Shown in pieces: positions 6,425 through 13,425 of a stretch of DNA of 19,417 nucleotides. Below the pieces are notes generated by a model. It made no database searches. It worked only from the letters and a program-made list of their open reading frames with translations, and was not told where the DNA came from. This DNA is from an uncultured Eubacteriales bacterium (lineage in GTDB: Bacteria; Bacillota; Clostridia; Oscillospirales; CAG-272), in the NCBI GenBank assembly GCA_958414825.1, contig CATYXQ010000033.1, positions 1 through 19,417 of the forward strand, in the 5' to 3' direction. A program made the translations under genes and the position numbers. The stretch's first letter is position 1. Every line of letters starts with the position of its first letter.

Positions 6425-7819
6425 TCAGGAGCCGCTCACGATGAAATTTGCCCGCCGCACAATCTCCGGTATAATCTCAGCATACAGTTTTTCTTCTTTC
6501 AGCATCTCCCGCGTCGTTCCAAGCTGTGCAATCAACTCATCAACGCTCCCAAGCCCCAAAAGTCTTGCCGTTATCGAAAGATCCGCCTCCAACTTTTCAT
6601 CGCTGACATCCAGCCCCATATCTTTTGCAATCGAATAGAGTAAAAGCTCCTGCGCCACTACGTTTTTTGAGCTTTGCAAAAAAATCTCTTCCGCTTCCTC
6701 AACGGAAAGGCCGTACACCTCAGGGAAAAAAGTCTCATACGTCATCCCGCTGGATTCTGCCAAAATCGCATAGCTCTCCACCGTATAACCAAACGCCGTA
6801 TCAACCGCCTTTTGCGGATACTCGATCACATAGGAATTGGCCAGCGCTTTCGTCCACGCGGCTTCTTCCTTTTCGATTTCAAAAGCGCGGTCCGCTTCTC
6901 TTTCGAGCGCGGTTCTCACCGCGTCACGATATACCTGCACGCTTTCCAGACCGAAACACGCTTGAACGATCTCATCCGTCAGTTCCGGAAAAATAGAATG
7001 CAGCGTTACGGAAAAAACCGCATCCCTCCCCGCGACGCCCGCATAGTAATCCTCCGGCAGTCGCAAAGAAAATTCCATTGTTTCCCCTGGCTCCATCCCA
7101 ACAATGCTTTCCTCAAGATCGGGAAGAAGCGTACCGCTTCCAAGCACCAGCGCAAAATTCTGCGCACTGCCCTCCTCAAACGGAACGCCGTCGATTGTGC
7201 CAAAAAAATCAATGCTGACGTGATCTCCAAGCGCAGCGGCGCGGTCTGTAATCCGAAACGATTCGGGCAGCGCTTCAATCATTTGCGCAATTCTTTCTTC
7301 TACCATAGCGTCCGTAACCGGAACACGTCCCGCAACAAAGACTTCGATACCGAGGTACTTCCCAAGCAGAAAATACTCGGACAGATCGCTGTTTGCGAAA
7401 TCAAACGTCTCGGGATCTTCAGGCGTAGGCAAATCTGAGGTGGCCGACGTATCCGGCACGGATACATCTGAAATATCCGTTATTTCCGATGTTTCGGCAG
7501 GTTCCGTACTTTCCGTAACCGGCGGCTCCACTACCGGATCAGACGAGATGGCCGACGTATCCGGAAAAGGCTCGGAGGTTGTCGCATCCGACACGCCTGA
7601 AGTCTCGGCGGTTTCGGTGATTTCCGAAGTTTCGGTCGTCTCTGAAGATACGGGCGGAATCGTAAATGGCATGTCCGACGTATCATCAGTCGAAGCAGTC
7701 AGAACTTCAGACGTCGCTGTATCCGAAGAAGTCTCCGGAATCGGATTTTCCGAACCGAAACAGGAAACAAGAGACAGCAGCAGCGCAGCCGTCAAAACAA
7801 GCGTCATCATACGCCTCAT
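6425..7819 (-). CDS. Trigger-factor-like FKBP lipoprotein C, with long S/T/E tether
   Basis: A 464-aa protein, first gene of the trio. The lipobox LVSC is canonical, with lipidated Cys20. Residues 21-140 form a very long low-complexity tether rich in Ser, Thr, Glu and Asp (TETSEITETAETSG-like repeats), which would hold the folded part away from the membrane. Residues 196-276 are the FKBP domain (LGDHVSIDFFGTIDG ... GMEPGE ... LPEDYYAGVAGR). It is the most divergent of the three: the GFED of A and B is DLEE here and FEGG is FEEG, so isomerase activity may be reduced or lost. The trigger-factor-like helical C-terminal region spans about 278-464. The start is supported by GGGAGGG 6 nt upstream, with a good promoter at 7858-7886. 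Confidence 0.85.
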   Translation of the reverse strand: MRRMMTLVLTAALLLSLVSCFGSENPIPETSSDTATSEVLTASTDDTSDMPFTIPPVSSETTETSEITETAETSGVSDATTSEPFPDTSAISSDPVVEPPVTESTEPAETSEITDISDVSVPDTSATSDLPTPEDPETFDFANSDLSEYFLLGKYLGIEVFVAGRVPVTDAMVEERIAQMIEALPESFRITDRAAALGDHVSIDFFGTIDGVPFEEGSAQNFALVLGSGTLLPDLEESIVGMEPGETMEFSLRLPEDYYAGVAGRDAVFSVTLHSIFPELTDEIVQACFGLESVQVYRDAVRTALEREADRAFEIEKEEAAWTKALANSYVIEYPQKAVDTAFGYTVESYAILAESSGMTYETFFPEVYGLSVEEAEEIFLQSSKNVVAQELLLYSIAKDMGLDVSDEKLEADLSITARLLGLGSVDELIAQLGTTREMLKEEKLYAEIIPEIVRRANFIVSGS

Positions 7820-7857
7820 TGTAATCCCTCCCCCGGCACAGCAACAGATACCTGAAT

Positions 7858-7886
7858 ATTATACAGCAATGCGCTGTAAAAGTAAA
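7858..7886 (-). promoter_or_regulatory. Promoter of the lipoprotein operon
   Basis: TTTACT (7881-7886), a 17-bp spacer and a perfect TATAAT (7858-7863) on the minus strand, about 38 bp upstream of the lipoprotein C start. It probably drives all three lipoprotein genes. Confidence 0.75.
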
Positions 7887-7935
7887 TGAATTTTAGGTGA
7901 ATTTTTCAAAATATTTTCGTCGGCCAGTTTCAAAC

Positions 7936-8820
7936 TCAACGCAAACCGAGATCAATTTTTTGAAAAGAAAAGGCCTTTCCGCAAAACTGACATCCGATCT
8001 CCAGCGCCTCATTTTGCCCCTCAGCAACCTGTTCCGCGAACAGACTGTTCAGTTCAGACTGTCCAATCGACAAAAGCGCGCGGCGCATACGCTCCCGCGA
8101 ACAATTGCAGCGATACTCGGCTCCAAGCGTATCAAACACGTCATACGGAATTCCGGCAAGCGCAATATCCGCAAGCTCAGACAAACTTTTCTTCTGTTCT
8201 AACAAGGAAGAAACGCAAGAAAGCGCCGCAGCATTTTCTTCCAGCCGGGAAATCACCGCTTCATCCGCAAACGGCAAAAGCTGCACCATAACGCCGCCAG
8301 CCGCGCGAACATGCCCTTCGCGTCCAACCAGCACACCAAGGGCAAGCAGTGTCGGAATCTGTTCGCTTTGTGCAAAATACGCCGTCAAATCTTCGGCAAT
8401 CTCTCCGCTGACAAGCTCAGTGGTACCGACATGAGGTTCGTTTTGTCCGCAGGAACGCACCACCGTAAGCCGGCCACGGCCAACCGCAGCGCCCACATTC
8501 AGCTTTCCGTCCGTGCGCAGCGGAGGCTCTGCCGCCGGATTTTCAATATACCCTTTTACATTGCCGTAATAGTCCCCGACCGCAATCAGCTTTCCAAGCG
8601 GGCCGTCGCCCGCAACAGTCAGGCTGACTGTATCCTGCCGCTCGCCGCACATCGAACCCATAATGGCCGCTGCGCTGAGCAGCCGTCCGCACGCGGCCGT
8701 CGCCGTCGGCGAAGCGTTGTGAATCCGGCGCAGCTCCTCTACCATAGCGCATGAATCAATAACATGAATCCGTGCGCTTCCGTCCCGCGTCATACCGCGC
8801 AGGATCCGTGATTTTTCCAT
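7936..8820 (-). CDS. hslO: Hsp33 redox-regulated chaperone
   Basis: A cytoplasmic holdase switched on by oxidation, 294 aa, the usual Hsp33 length. The N-terminal core carries RGMTRDGSARIHVIDSC, HNASPTATAACGRLL and GDGPLGKLIAVGDYYGNVKGY, as in known Hsp33 proteins. The C-terminal zinc redox switch is intact, with Cys238-x-Cys240 and Cys277-x-x-Cys280. Under oxidative stress these cysteines form disulphides, zinc leaves and the protein binds unfolding clients. The start at 8820 has AAAGGAA 11 nt upstream. It lies 25 bp downstream of a methyltransferase gene, probably in one transcript. No clear terminator is seen between its stop and the promoter at 7858-7886. Confidence 0.95.
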   Translation of the reverse strand: MEKSRILRGMTRDGSARIHVIDSCAMVEELRRIHNASPTATAACGRLLSAAAIMGSMCGERQDTVSLTVAGDGPLGKLIAVGDYYGNVKGYIENPAAEPPLRTDGKLNVGAAVGRGRLTVVRSCGQNEPHVGTTELVSGEIAEDLTAYFAQSEQIPTLLALGVLVGREGHVRAAGGVMVQLLPFADEAVISRLEENAAALSCVSSLLEQKKSLSELADIALAGIPYDVFDTLGAEYRCNCSRERMRRALLSIGQSELNSLFAEQVAEGQNEALEIGCQFCGKAFSFQKIDLGLR

Positions 8821-8845
8821 AAACTATACAGTTCCTTTCCCAATC

Positions 8846-9607
8846 TCAAATCCGCTTGGCCGTAAAATACAAACGCTCTCCGTCCGGCGCGGGCGCGCCG
8901 CCGTCCGTATCCCCATGCACGCAAATCAGCGAAAAGCCGCTTTCCGCAAGTAATTCTTCAATCTCCGCGCGCATAAAACAATACTCCCGTTCGTGATCTT
9001 CCCGGCGCGTCCACGCGCCGTCCGACCGCTGAAGGAAAACAGACGTGTAAAAATCACAGACTCGGCTTTGGGGATCATAGGCGTTCTGCCATCCGCAAAA
9101 GACGCCCTCATCCTCCAAAATGTACGCATTAGCACCGTAGATTTGTTCAAATTTATAGGGCGAATTCAAATCGAACAAAAACAAACCGCCCGGCTCAAGA
9201 TAATTGTGTACAAGTGAAAATACGCGCGCAAGATCTTCTCTGCCGTTCACATGATTCAGCGCGTCCAGCGTCGAGGTCACAGCCTGCACCGTGCCGTACA
9301 ATTCAAGCTCGCGCATGTCCTGACACAAAAAAAGAATCCGCTCCGCACGCCCGGCCGACGCGGCCTTTTCCCGTGCGACGGTAAGCATTTCCGGCGAAAT
9401 GTCCGCGCCGATCATATCATATCCCAGCGCATCCAGCGCAAGCGTCATACTGCCCGTACCACAACAAAGATCCAAAATAAGCGATACAGGAATATCCGAA
9501 TGCGCCGCAATCTGCGCCTGTATATATTCGGCCCAGCGCCTATAATCAATCTCTGCGTTAAGCCGGTCATATACGGCGGAAAGCGCGCCGTAATTGTCGG
9601 TCTTCAT
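8846..9607 (-). CDS. Class I SAM-dependent methyltransferase
   Basis: A cytoplasmic protein of 253 aa with a Rossmann-type S-adenosylmethionine fold. Motif I is LDLCCGTGSMTLAL (residues of about 45-58). The acidic residue ending the second strand is Asp69 in MIGADISPEML. The DMRELEL...ALNHVNG segment and the LEPGGLFLFDLNSPYKFEQ segment match the later strands of the methyltransferase-11/25 group. The target (small molecule, RNA or protein) cannot be told from the sequence. GGGAGGG 7 nt upstream fixes the start. It is first in a likely two-gene operon with hslO, driven by the promoter at 9661-9689. Confidence 0.88.
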   Translation of the reverse strand: MKTDNYGALSAVYDRLNAEIDYRRWAEYIQAQIAAHSDIPVSLILDLCCGTGSMTLALDALGYDMIGADISPEMLTVAREKAASAGRAERILFLCQDMRELELYGTVQAVTSTLDALNHVNGREDLARVFSLVHNYLEPGGLFLFDLNSPYKFEQIYGANAYILEDEGVFCGWQNAYDPQSRVCDFYTSVFLQRSDGAWTRREDHEREYCFMRAEIEELLAESGFSLICVHGDTDGGAPAPDGERLYFTAKRI

Positions 9608-9660
9608 GCGTCAGCCCTCCCGCGCGGCCGACGTTTTGCCGACCGACTTTCTTTTTATCT

Positions 9661-9689
9661 ATTTTAATGCATTTTATGTCACTTGTAAA
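9661..9689 (-). promoter_or_regulatory. Promoter of methyltransferase-hslO
   Basis: TTTACA (9684-9689), a 17-bp spacer and TAAAAT (9661-9666) on the minus strand, about 54 bp before the methyltransferase start. Confidence 0.7.
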
Positions 9690-9747
9690 CACCTTTTCAA
9701 AATTTGGAAAAGATAGGCTTTTTCGCCAAAATTTTAACAGAATATAG

Positions 9748-9776
9748 TTGATATTATTTCAAATTTGTGCTATATT
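9748..9776 (+). promoter_or_regulatory. Promoter of the pgk operon
   Basis: TTGATA (9748-9753), a 17-bp spacer and TATATT (9771-9776) on the plus strand, 58 bp before the pgk start. It is divergent from the methyltransferase promoter. Confidence 0.7.
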
Positions 9777-9834
9777 AAATAGGAGTAAAAAATTGCAAAT
9801 TCAGGTTTATACTTATATAAAGGAGTGTGTTTCC

Positions 9835-11031
9835 ATGTACAACAAAAAAACCATTGAAGACGTTGACGTAAAGGGACGCCGCGTTCTGGTCCGCTGCGAC
9901 TTCAACGTACCGCTCAAGGACGGCAAAATCACGAGCGACAAACGCATCGTCGAGGCGCTCCCCACAATCCGTTTCCTGCTTGACCACGGCGCAAAAGTGA
10001 TTCTTTGCTCTCATATGGGCAAGCCGAAAGGACAGGTGAATCCGAAATATTCGCTCGCGCCGGTTGCCGCGCGCCTCAGCGAACTGCTCGGTCAGTCCGT
10101 CATCCTTACCGCCGACATTGTCGGCAAAGATGCAAAAACAAAAGCTGCGGCGCTCACTGAGGGACAAGCTATCCTGCTTGAAAACGTTCGTTTCGACGCA
10201 CGCGAAGAAAAGAACGACCCCGAATTTTCAAAAGAACTCGCTTCGCTTGCCGAAATCTATGTGAACGACGCGTTCGGAACCGCTCACCGCGCACACGCAT
10301 CAACGGCCGGCGTAGCCGCCTATCTCCCCGCCGTATGCGGATATCTGATTCAGAAAGAAATCGGCATCATGGGCAAAGCGCTCTCAAATCCGGAACGCCC
10401 GTTCGTCGCCATCCTCGGAGGCGCCAAGGTTTCCGACAAGCTGAACGTCATCAACAACCTGCTGACCAAGGTAGACACCCTGATTATCGGCGGCGGCATG
10501 GCCTACACTTTCCTCGCAGCCAAAGGCTGCCCGGTCGGCACCTCTCTGCTCGACGGCGAAAAAATTGATTACTGCCGCGACATGATGAAAAAAGCGGAAG
10601 AAAAGGGCGTCAAACTTCTGCTGCCTGTGGATACCACAATCGCCGCAAGTTTCCCGGAACCGATTGACGCGGCAATCGACGTCGAAATCGTTCCCTCGGA
10701 TAAAATCCCCTCCGACCGCATGGGACTGGACATCGGACCCAAAACCATGCAGTTGTACGCCGATGCGGTAAAAGCCGCCAAAACCGTTGTCTGGAACGGG
10801 CCGATGGGCGTATTTGAAAACCCCACGCTTGCAAAAGGCACTGTCGCGGTTGCACACGCACTGGCTGATAGCGACGCCGTCACGATCGTCGGCGGCGGAG
10901 ACAGTGCAGCGGCCTGCGAACAGCTTGGCTTTGCGGATAAAATCACGCATATCTCCACCGGCGGCGGCGCTTCTCTCGAATTTTTAGAGGGACTCGTGCT
11001 GCCCGGTATCGCCTGCCTCGAAGACAAATAA
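9835..11031 (+). CDS. pgk: Phosphoglycerate kinase
   Basis: Cytoplasmic glycolytic enzyme converting 1,3-bisphosphoglycerate and ADP to 3-phosphoglycerate and ATP. It has 398 aa, typical for bacterial Pgk. Visible signatures, in order, are RVLVRCDFNVPLKDGKI near the N terminus (substrate binding), SHMGKPKG, ILLENVRF, the hinge-side LGGAKVSDK, NGPMGVFE, the nucleotide loop GGGDSAAA and the C-terminal STGGGASLEFLEG. The reading frame is open upstream to 9748, but ATG 9835 is chosen because AAAGGAG (9819-9825) is 9 nt away and the family begins there. It is first gene of the pgk-tpiA-dehydrogenase run. Confidence 0.97.
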   Translation: MYNKKTIEDVDVKGRRVLVRCDFNVPLKDGKITSDKRIVEALPTIRFLLDHGAKVILCSHMGKPKGQVNPKYSLAPVAARLSELLGQSVILTADIVGKDAKTKAAALTEGQAILLENVRFDAREEKNDPEFSKELASLAEIYVNDAFGTAHRAHASTAGVAAYLPAVCGYLIQKEIGIMGKALSNPERPFVAILGGAKVSDKLNVINNLLTKVDTLIIGGGMAYTFLAAKGCPVGTSLLDGEKIDYCRDMMKKAEEKGVKLLLPVDTTIAASFPEPIDAAIDVEIVPSDKIPSDRMGLDIGPKTMQLYADAVKAAKTVVWNGPMGVFENPTLAKGTVAVAHALADSDAVTIVGGGDSAAACEQLGFADKITHISTGGGASLEFLEGLVLPGIACLEDK

Positions 11032-11052
11032 TCTTTTTACCGGTTTTATTCT

Positions 11053-11098
11053 GTTTCAGGCAGCCGAGAATCCGCGCGATTCGCCGGCTGCTTGAAAC
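11053..11098 (+). other. Hairpin in the pgk-tpiA spacer
   Basis: GTTTCAGGCAGCCG (11053-11066) pairs with CGGCTGCTTGAAAC (11085-11098), with one G-U pair, and GAATC/GATTC forms an inner stem. No T-run follows, so it is more likely an mRNA processing, stability or partial-attenuation element than a full terminator. Confidence 0.55.
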
Positions 11099-11115
11099 CA
11101 ACATCTAAAAAAGAC

Positions 11116-11144
11116 GGCGCACGGCGAATTTTTCCATGTGCGCC
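11116..11144 (+). other. Second hairpin just before tpiA
   Basis: GGCGCAC (11116-11122) pairs with GTGCGCC (11138-11144) around a 15-nt loop. It ends 22 nt upstream of the tpiA start, close to its weak AAAGG ribosome site, and so could affect translation initiation or mRNA stability. Confidence 0.4.
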
Positions 11145-11166
11145 GATAAAGGTACGATAAACTACT

Positions 11167-11928
11167 ATGAAAAGAAGATATGTCATCGCCGGCAACTGGA
11201 AAATGAACCAAACGCCGAGCGACACGAAAAAATTTATCAAAGCGCTCGTACCGCTTACAGCGGGCAAGGACAACTGCGACATTCTGTTGTGCGTACCGTT
11301 TGTAGACATTTGGGTGGCGTCCGAAGCAGCGCAGGGCACCAATATCAAAATCGGCGCGCAAAACGTGCATTTTAAAGAAAGCGGCGCGTACACCGGTGAA
11401 ATCAGCGCAGACATGCTGAAAGAAGTCGGCGCGGAATATGTAATTATCGGTCACAGCGAGCGCAGACAGTACTTCGGCGAAACCGACGAAACCGTCAATC
11501 TCCGCATACGCACAGCGCTGGAAAAGGGACTGAACGTCATTCTCTGCGTCGGCGAACGGCTGGAAGCAAGACAGGCGGGCATCACCGATGAAATCGTCGC
11601 CATGCAAACCAAGCTTGACCTGGCCGGCATCAGCAAAGAGGAGCTTGCCAATATCATCATCGCCTATGAACCGGTATGGGCCATCGGCACGGGGCTCACC
11701 GCAACACCCGAACAAGCGGATGAAACCTGCGGCGTGATCCGCGCGGTCATTGGTTCGCTCTACGGAGCGGACGCTGCACAAAGTATCACAATCCAGTACG
11801 GCGGATCCATGAACGAAAAAAATGCGGCGGCGCTTTTGGCCAAAGAGAACATCGACGGCGGTCTGATCGGCGGCGCCTCCCTCAAACCCGACGCTTTTTC
11901 GGCAATTATAGACGCGGCGCAGATCTAA
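11167..11928 (+). CDS. tpiA: Triosephosphate isomerase
   Basis: Interconverts dihydroxyacetone phosphate and glyceraldehyde 3-phosphate in the cytoplasm. It has 253 aa, the usual TIM-barrel length. Catalytic residues are in place: Asn10 and Lys12 in AGNWKMN, His96 in IGHSERR and Glu168 in AYEPVWAIGTG. The phosphate-binding ends YGGSMNEKNA and LIGGASL are present. The ribosome site is unusually poor: AAAGG lies about 14 nt upstream, and the spacer after pgk holds two hairpins. The gene lies 135 bp after pgk with no clear terminator between, so the two are probably co-transcribed. Confidence 0.97.
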   Translation: MKRRYVIAGNWKMNQTPSDTKKFIKALVPLTAGKDNCDILLCVPFVDIWVASEAAQGTNIKIGAQNVHFKESGAYTGEISADMLKEVGAEYVIIGHSERRQYFGETDETVNLRIRTALEKGLNVILCVGERLEARQAGITDEIVAMQTKLDLAGISKEELANIIIAYEPVWAIGTGLTATPEQADETCGVIRAVIGSLYGADAAQSITIQYGGSMNEKNAAALLAKENIDGGLIGGASLKPDAFSAIIDAAQI

Positions 11929-11972
11929 AACGCACAAACAAATATAAGATAAAATTATGGAGGATTTCAGTT

Positions 11973-13103
11973 ATGGCAGATTATGTAAAGCTTCCGATTG
12001 AACTTCTTGACGACTTCTGCATGACGGCGTTTAAGAAGCTCGGCTTTAAAAAATCCGAATGCCGGATTATCACGGACGTGCTGATTATGGCCGACAAATT
12101 CGGCATTGAATCGCATGGTATGCAGCGTCTGGTTCGCTATCATAAAGGCATTGAAAAAGGCCTGATTGACATTCATGCAGTTCCGGAAACCGTATTTGAA
12201 ACTTCAACCACCGCTGTTATCGATGCGCACGACGCCATGGGACAGCTTGTCGGACATAAAGCAATGAAAACAGCGATCCGGAAAGCAAAGCGCAGCGGCG
12301 TCGGCATTGTTTCCGTCCGCAATTCCAATCATTACGGCATCGCGGGCTATTATGCGAAAATGGCATGTAGCGAGGGGCTGATCGGCATGTCGTTTACCAA
12401 CTCTGAAGCGATTATGGTTCCGACATTCGGCAAGCTGGCTATGCTCGGCTCCAATCCGATCGCAATCGCCATGCCCGCAGAGCCGTATGATTTTCTCTTC
12501 GACGCTTCCACGACTGTGGTTACGCGCGGGAAACTGGAAATGTACAATAAAATGGGCAAACCGCTGCCCGAGGGCTGGGCGCTCAACAAAGACGGAAAGG
12601 CCTCAACCGACGCGCCGGACGTGCTGAAAAATATCGTAGCCAAAAACGGCGGCGGCATTATGCCGCTCGGCGGCAACACCGAAATGCTTGGCAGCCACAA
12701 GGGCTACGGCTACGGTATGCTCTGTGAAATTTTCTGTTCGATTTTGTCCATGGGCACAACGTCAAACTTTGCAATGCAGGGCGGCAAGAGCGGCATCTGC
12801 CATGGTTTCATCGCCATCAATCCCGCAAACTTCGGCGACCCCGAAGCCATAAAAGAACATCTGTCTACATATTTGCGCCAACTGCGTGAATCGCCTAAGG
12901 CTGAGGGCGCCGAGCGCATCTATACACACGGGGAAAAAGAAGTTGCGGCTACCGAGCGCGTTCTTCGCGAGGGCGCGCCTGTCAATCTCAATACCCTGCG
13001 CGAAATGATTGATTTTGCCAAATTCGTCGGAATCAATCCGAAAAAATATTTTGGAGAACATGCAAACATCAGTAATTCCGAAATGTTTTCCGGGAACTAT
13101 TAA
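11973..13103 (+). CDS. Malate/L-lactate dehydrogenase-family oxidoreductase
   Basis: A cytoplasmic NAD(P)-dependent 2-hydroxyacid dehydrogenase of the type-2 malate/L-lactate dehydrogenase family (PF02615; relatives act on malate, sulfolactate, ureidoglycolate or 2,3-diketogulonate). At 376 aa it is slightly longer than typical (about 330-360). Family signatures are ESHGMQRLVRY (Ser47, His48), NSNHYGIAGYYA (His120, the probable catalytic position), TNSEAIMVPTFGK, LGSNPIAIAMPA and LGGNTEMLGSHKGYG. GGAGG 9 nt upstream fixes the start. It is third gene of the glycolytic run, 44 bp after tpiA. Context suggests a fermentative role, reducing pyruvate or oxaloacetate to recycle NADH, but the substrate cannot be read from the sequence. 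Confidence 0.88.
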   Translation: MADYVKLPIELLDDFCMTAFKKLGFKKSECRIITDVLIMADKFGIESHGMQRLVRYHKGIEKGLIDIHAVPETVFETSTTAVIDAHDAMGQLVGHKAMKTAIRKAKRSGVGIVSVRNSNHYGIAGYYAKMACSEGLIGMSFTNSEAIMVPTFGKLAMLGSNPIAIAMPAEPYDFLFDASTTVVTRGKLEMYNKMGKPLPEGWALNKDGKASTDAPDVLKNIVAKNGGGIMPLGGNTEMLGSHKGYGYGMLCEIFCSILSMGTTSNFAMQGGKSGICHGFIAINPANFGDPEAIKEHLSTYLRQLRESPKAEGAERIYTHGEKEVAATERVLREGAPVNLNTLREMIDFAKFVGINPKKYFGEHANISNSEMFSGNY

Positions 13104-13148
13104 ATCCATGCCAGGGAACTGACAACGACCGGCATTTCGATCAAAACA

Positions 13149-13194
13149 GTATACAATAACGGGCACTGCGTTTGCAGTGCCCGTTATTGTATAC
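13149..13194 (+). terminator. Perfect 21-bp hairpin terminator ending the glycolytic operon
   Basis: The left arm at 13149-13169 and the right arm at 13174-13194 are perfect reverse complements over 21 bp, with a GTTT loop. The G/C core GGGCACTGC is flanked by A-rich and T-rich outer parts, so it could stop transcription on both strands. The rest of the 322-bp gap (13104-13425) holds only the promoter region of the next gene; no further gene is seen. Confidence 0.8.
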
Positions 13195-13339
13195 CGGCAA
13201 TTTTGCCGATATACCCGGAATATTCGGTAAAAAAGAGTGTATTCTGCGACGCTTCGTCTCAGATTTTGGAAAAAAAGCGATATATTTAAGCGCAAATTCA
13301 TATGCCAACCAAATTTTTTACACAATGTTTTGTATAATA

Positions 13340-13383
13340 TATACATGAAATTGCTTGACTTCGATACTTTTGTATGCGAGAAT
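13340..13383 (+). promoter_or_regulatory. Promoter region of the 594-aa stalk protein
   Basis: TATACATGAAA (13340-13350), a 4-nt gap, TTGACT (13355-13360), a 17-bp spacer and GAGAAT (13378-13383). Order and spacing match the upstream region of the 367-aa paralogue at 2316-2359. A perfect TATAAT at 13333-13338 lies just upstream with a poor -35 and could be a second promoter. Confidence 0.5.
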
Positions 13384-13425
13384 AAATATGAAACCAAAAT
13401 ACATTTACAAACAGGAGGATTTTTT

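Noticed and set aside
7440..7889. 149-aa plus-strand frame rich in Ser/Val
   Set aside because: It is the antisense of the S/T/E tether of lipoprotein C; its low complexity comes from that linker.
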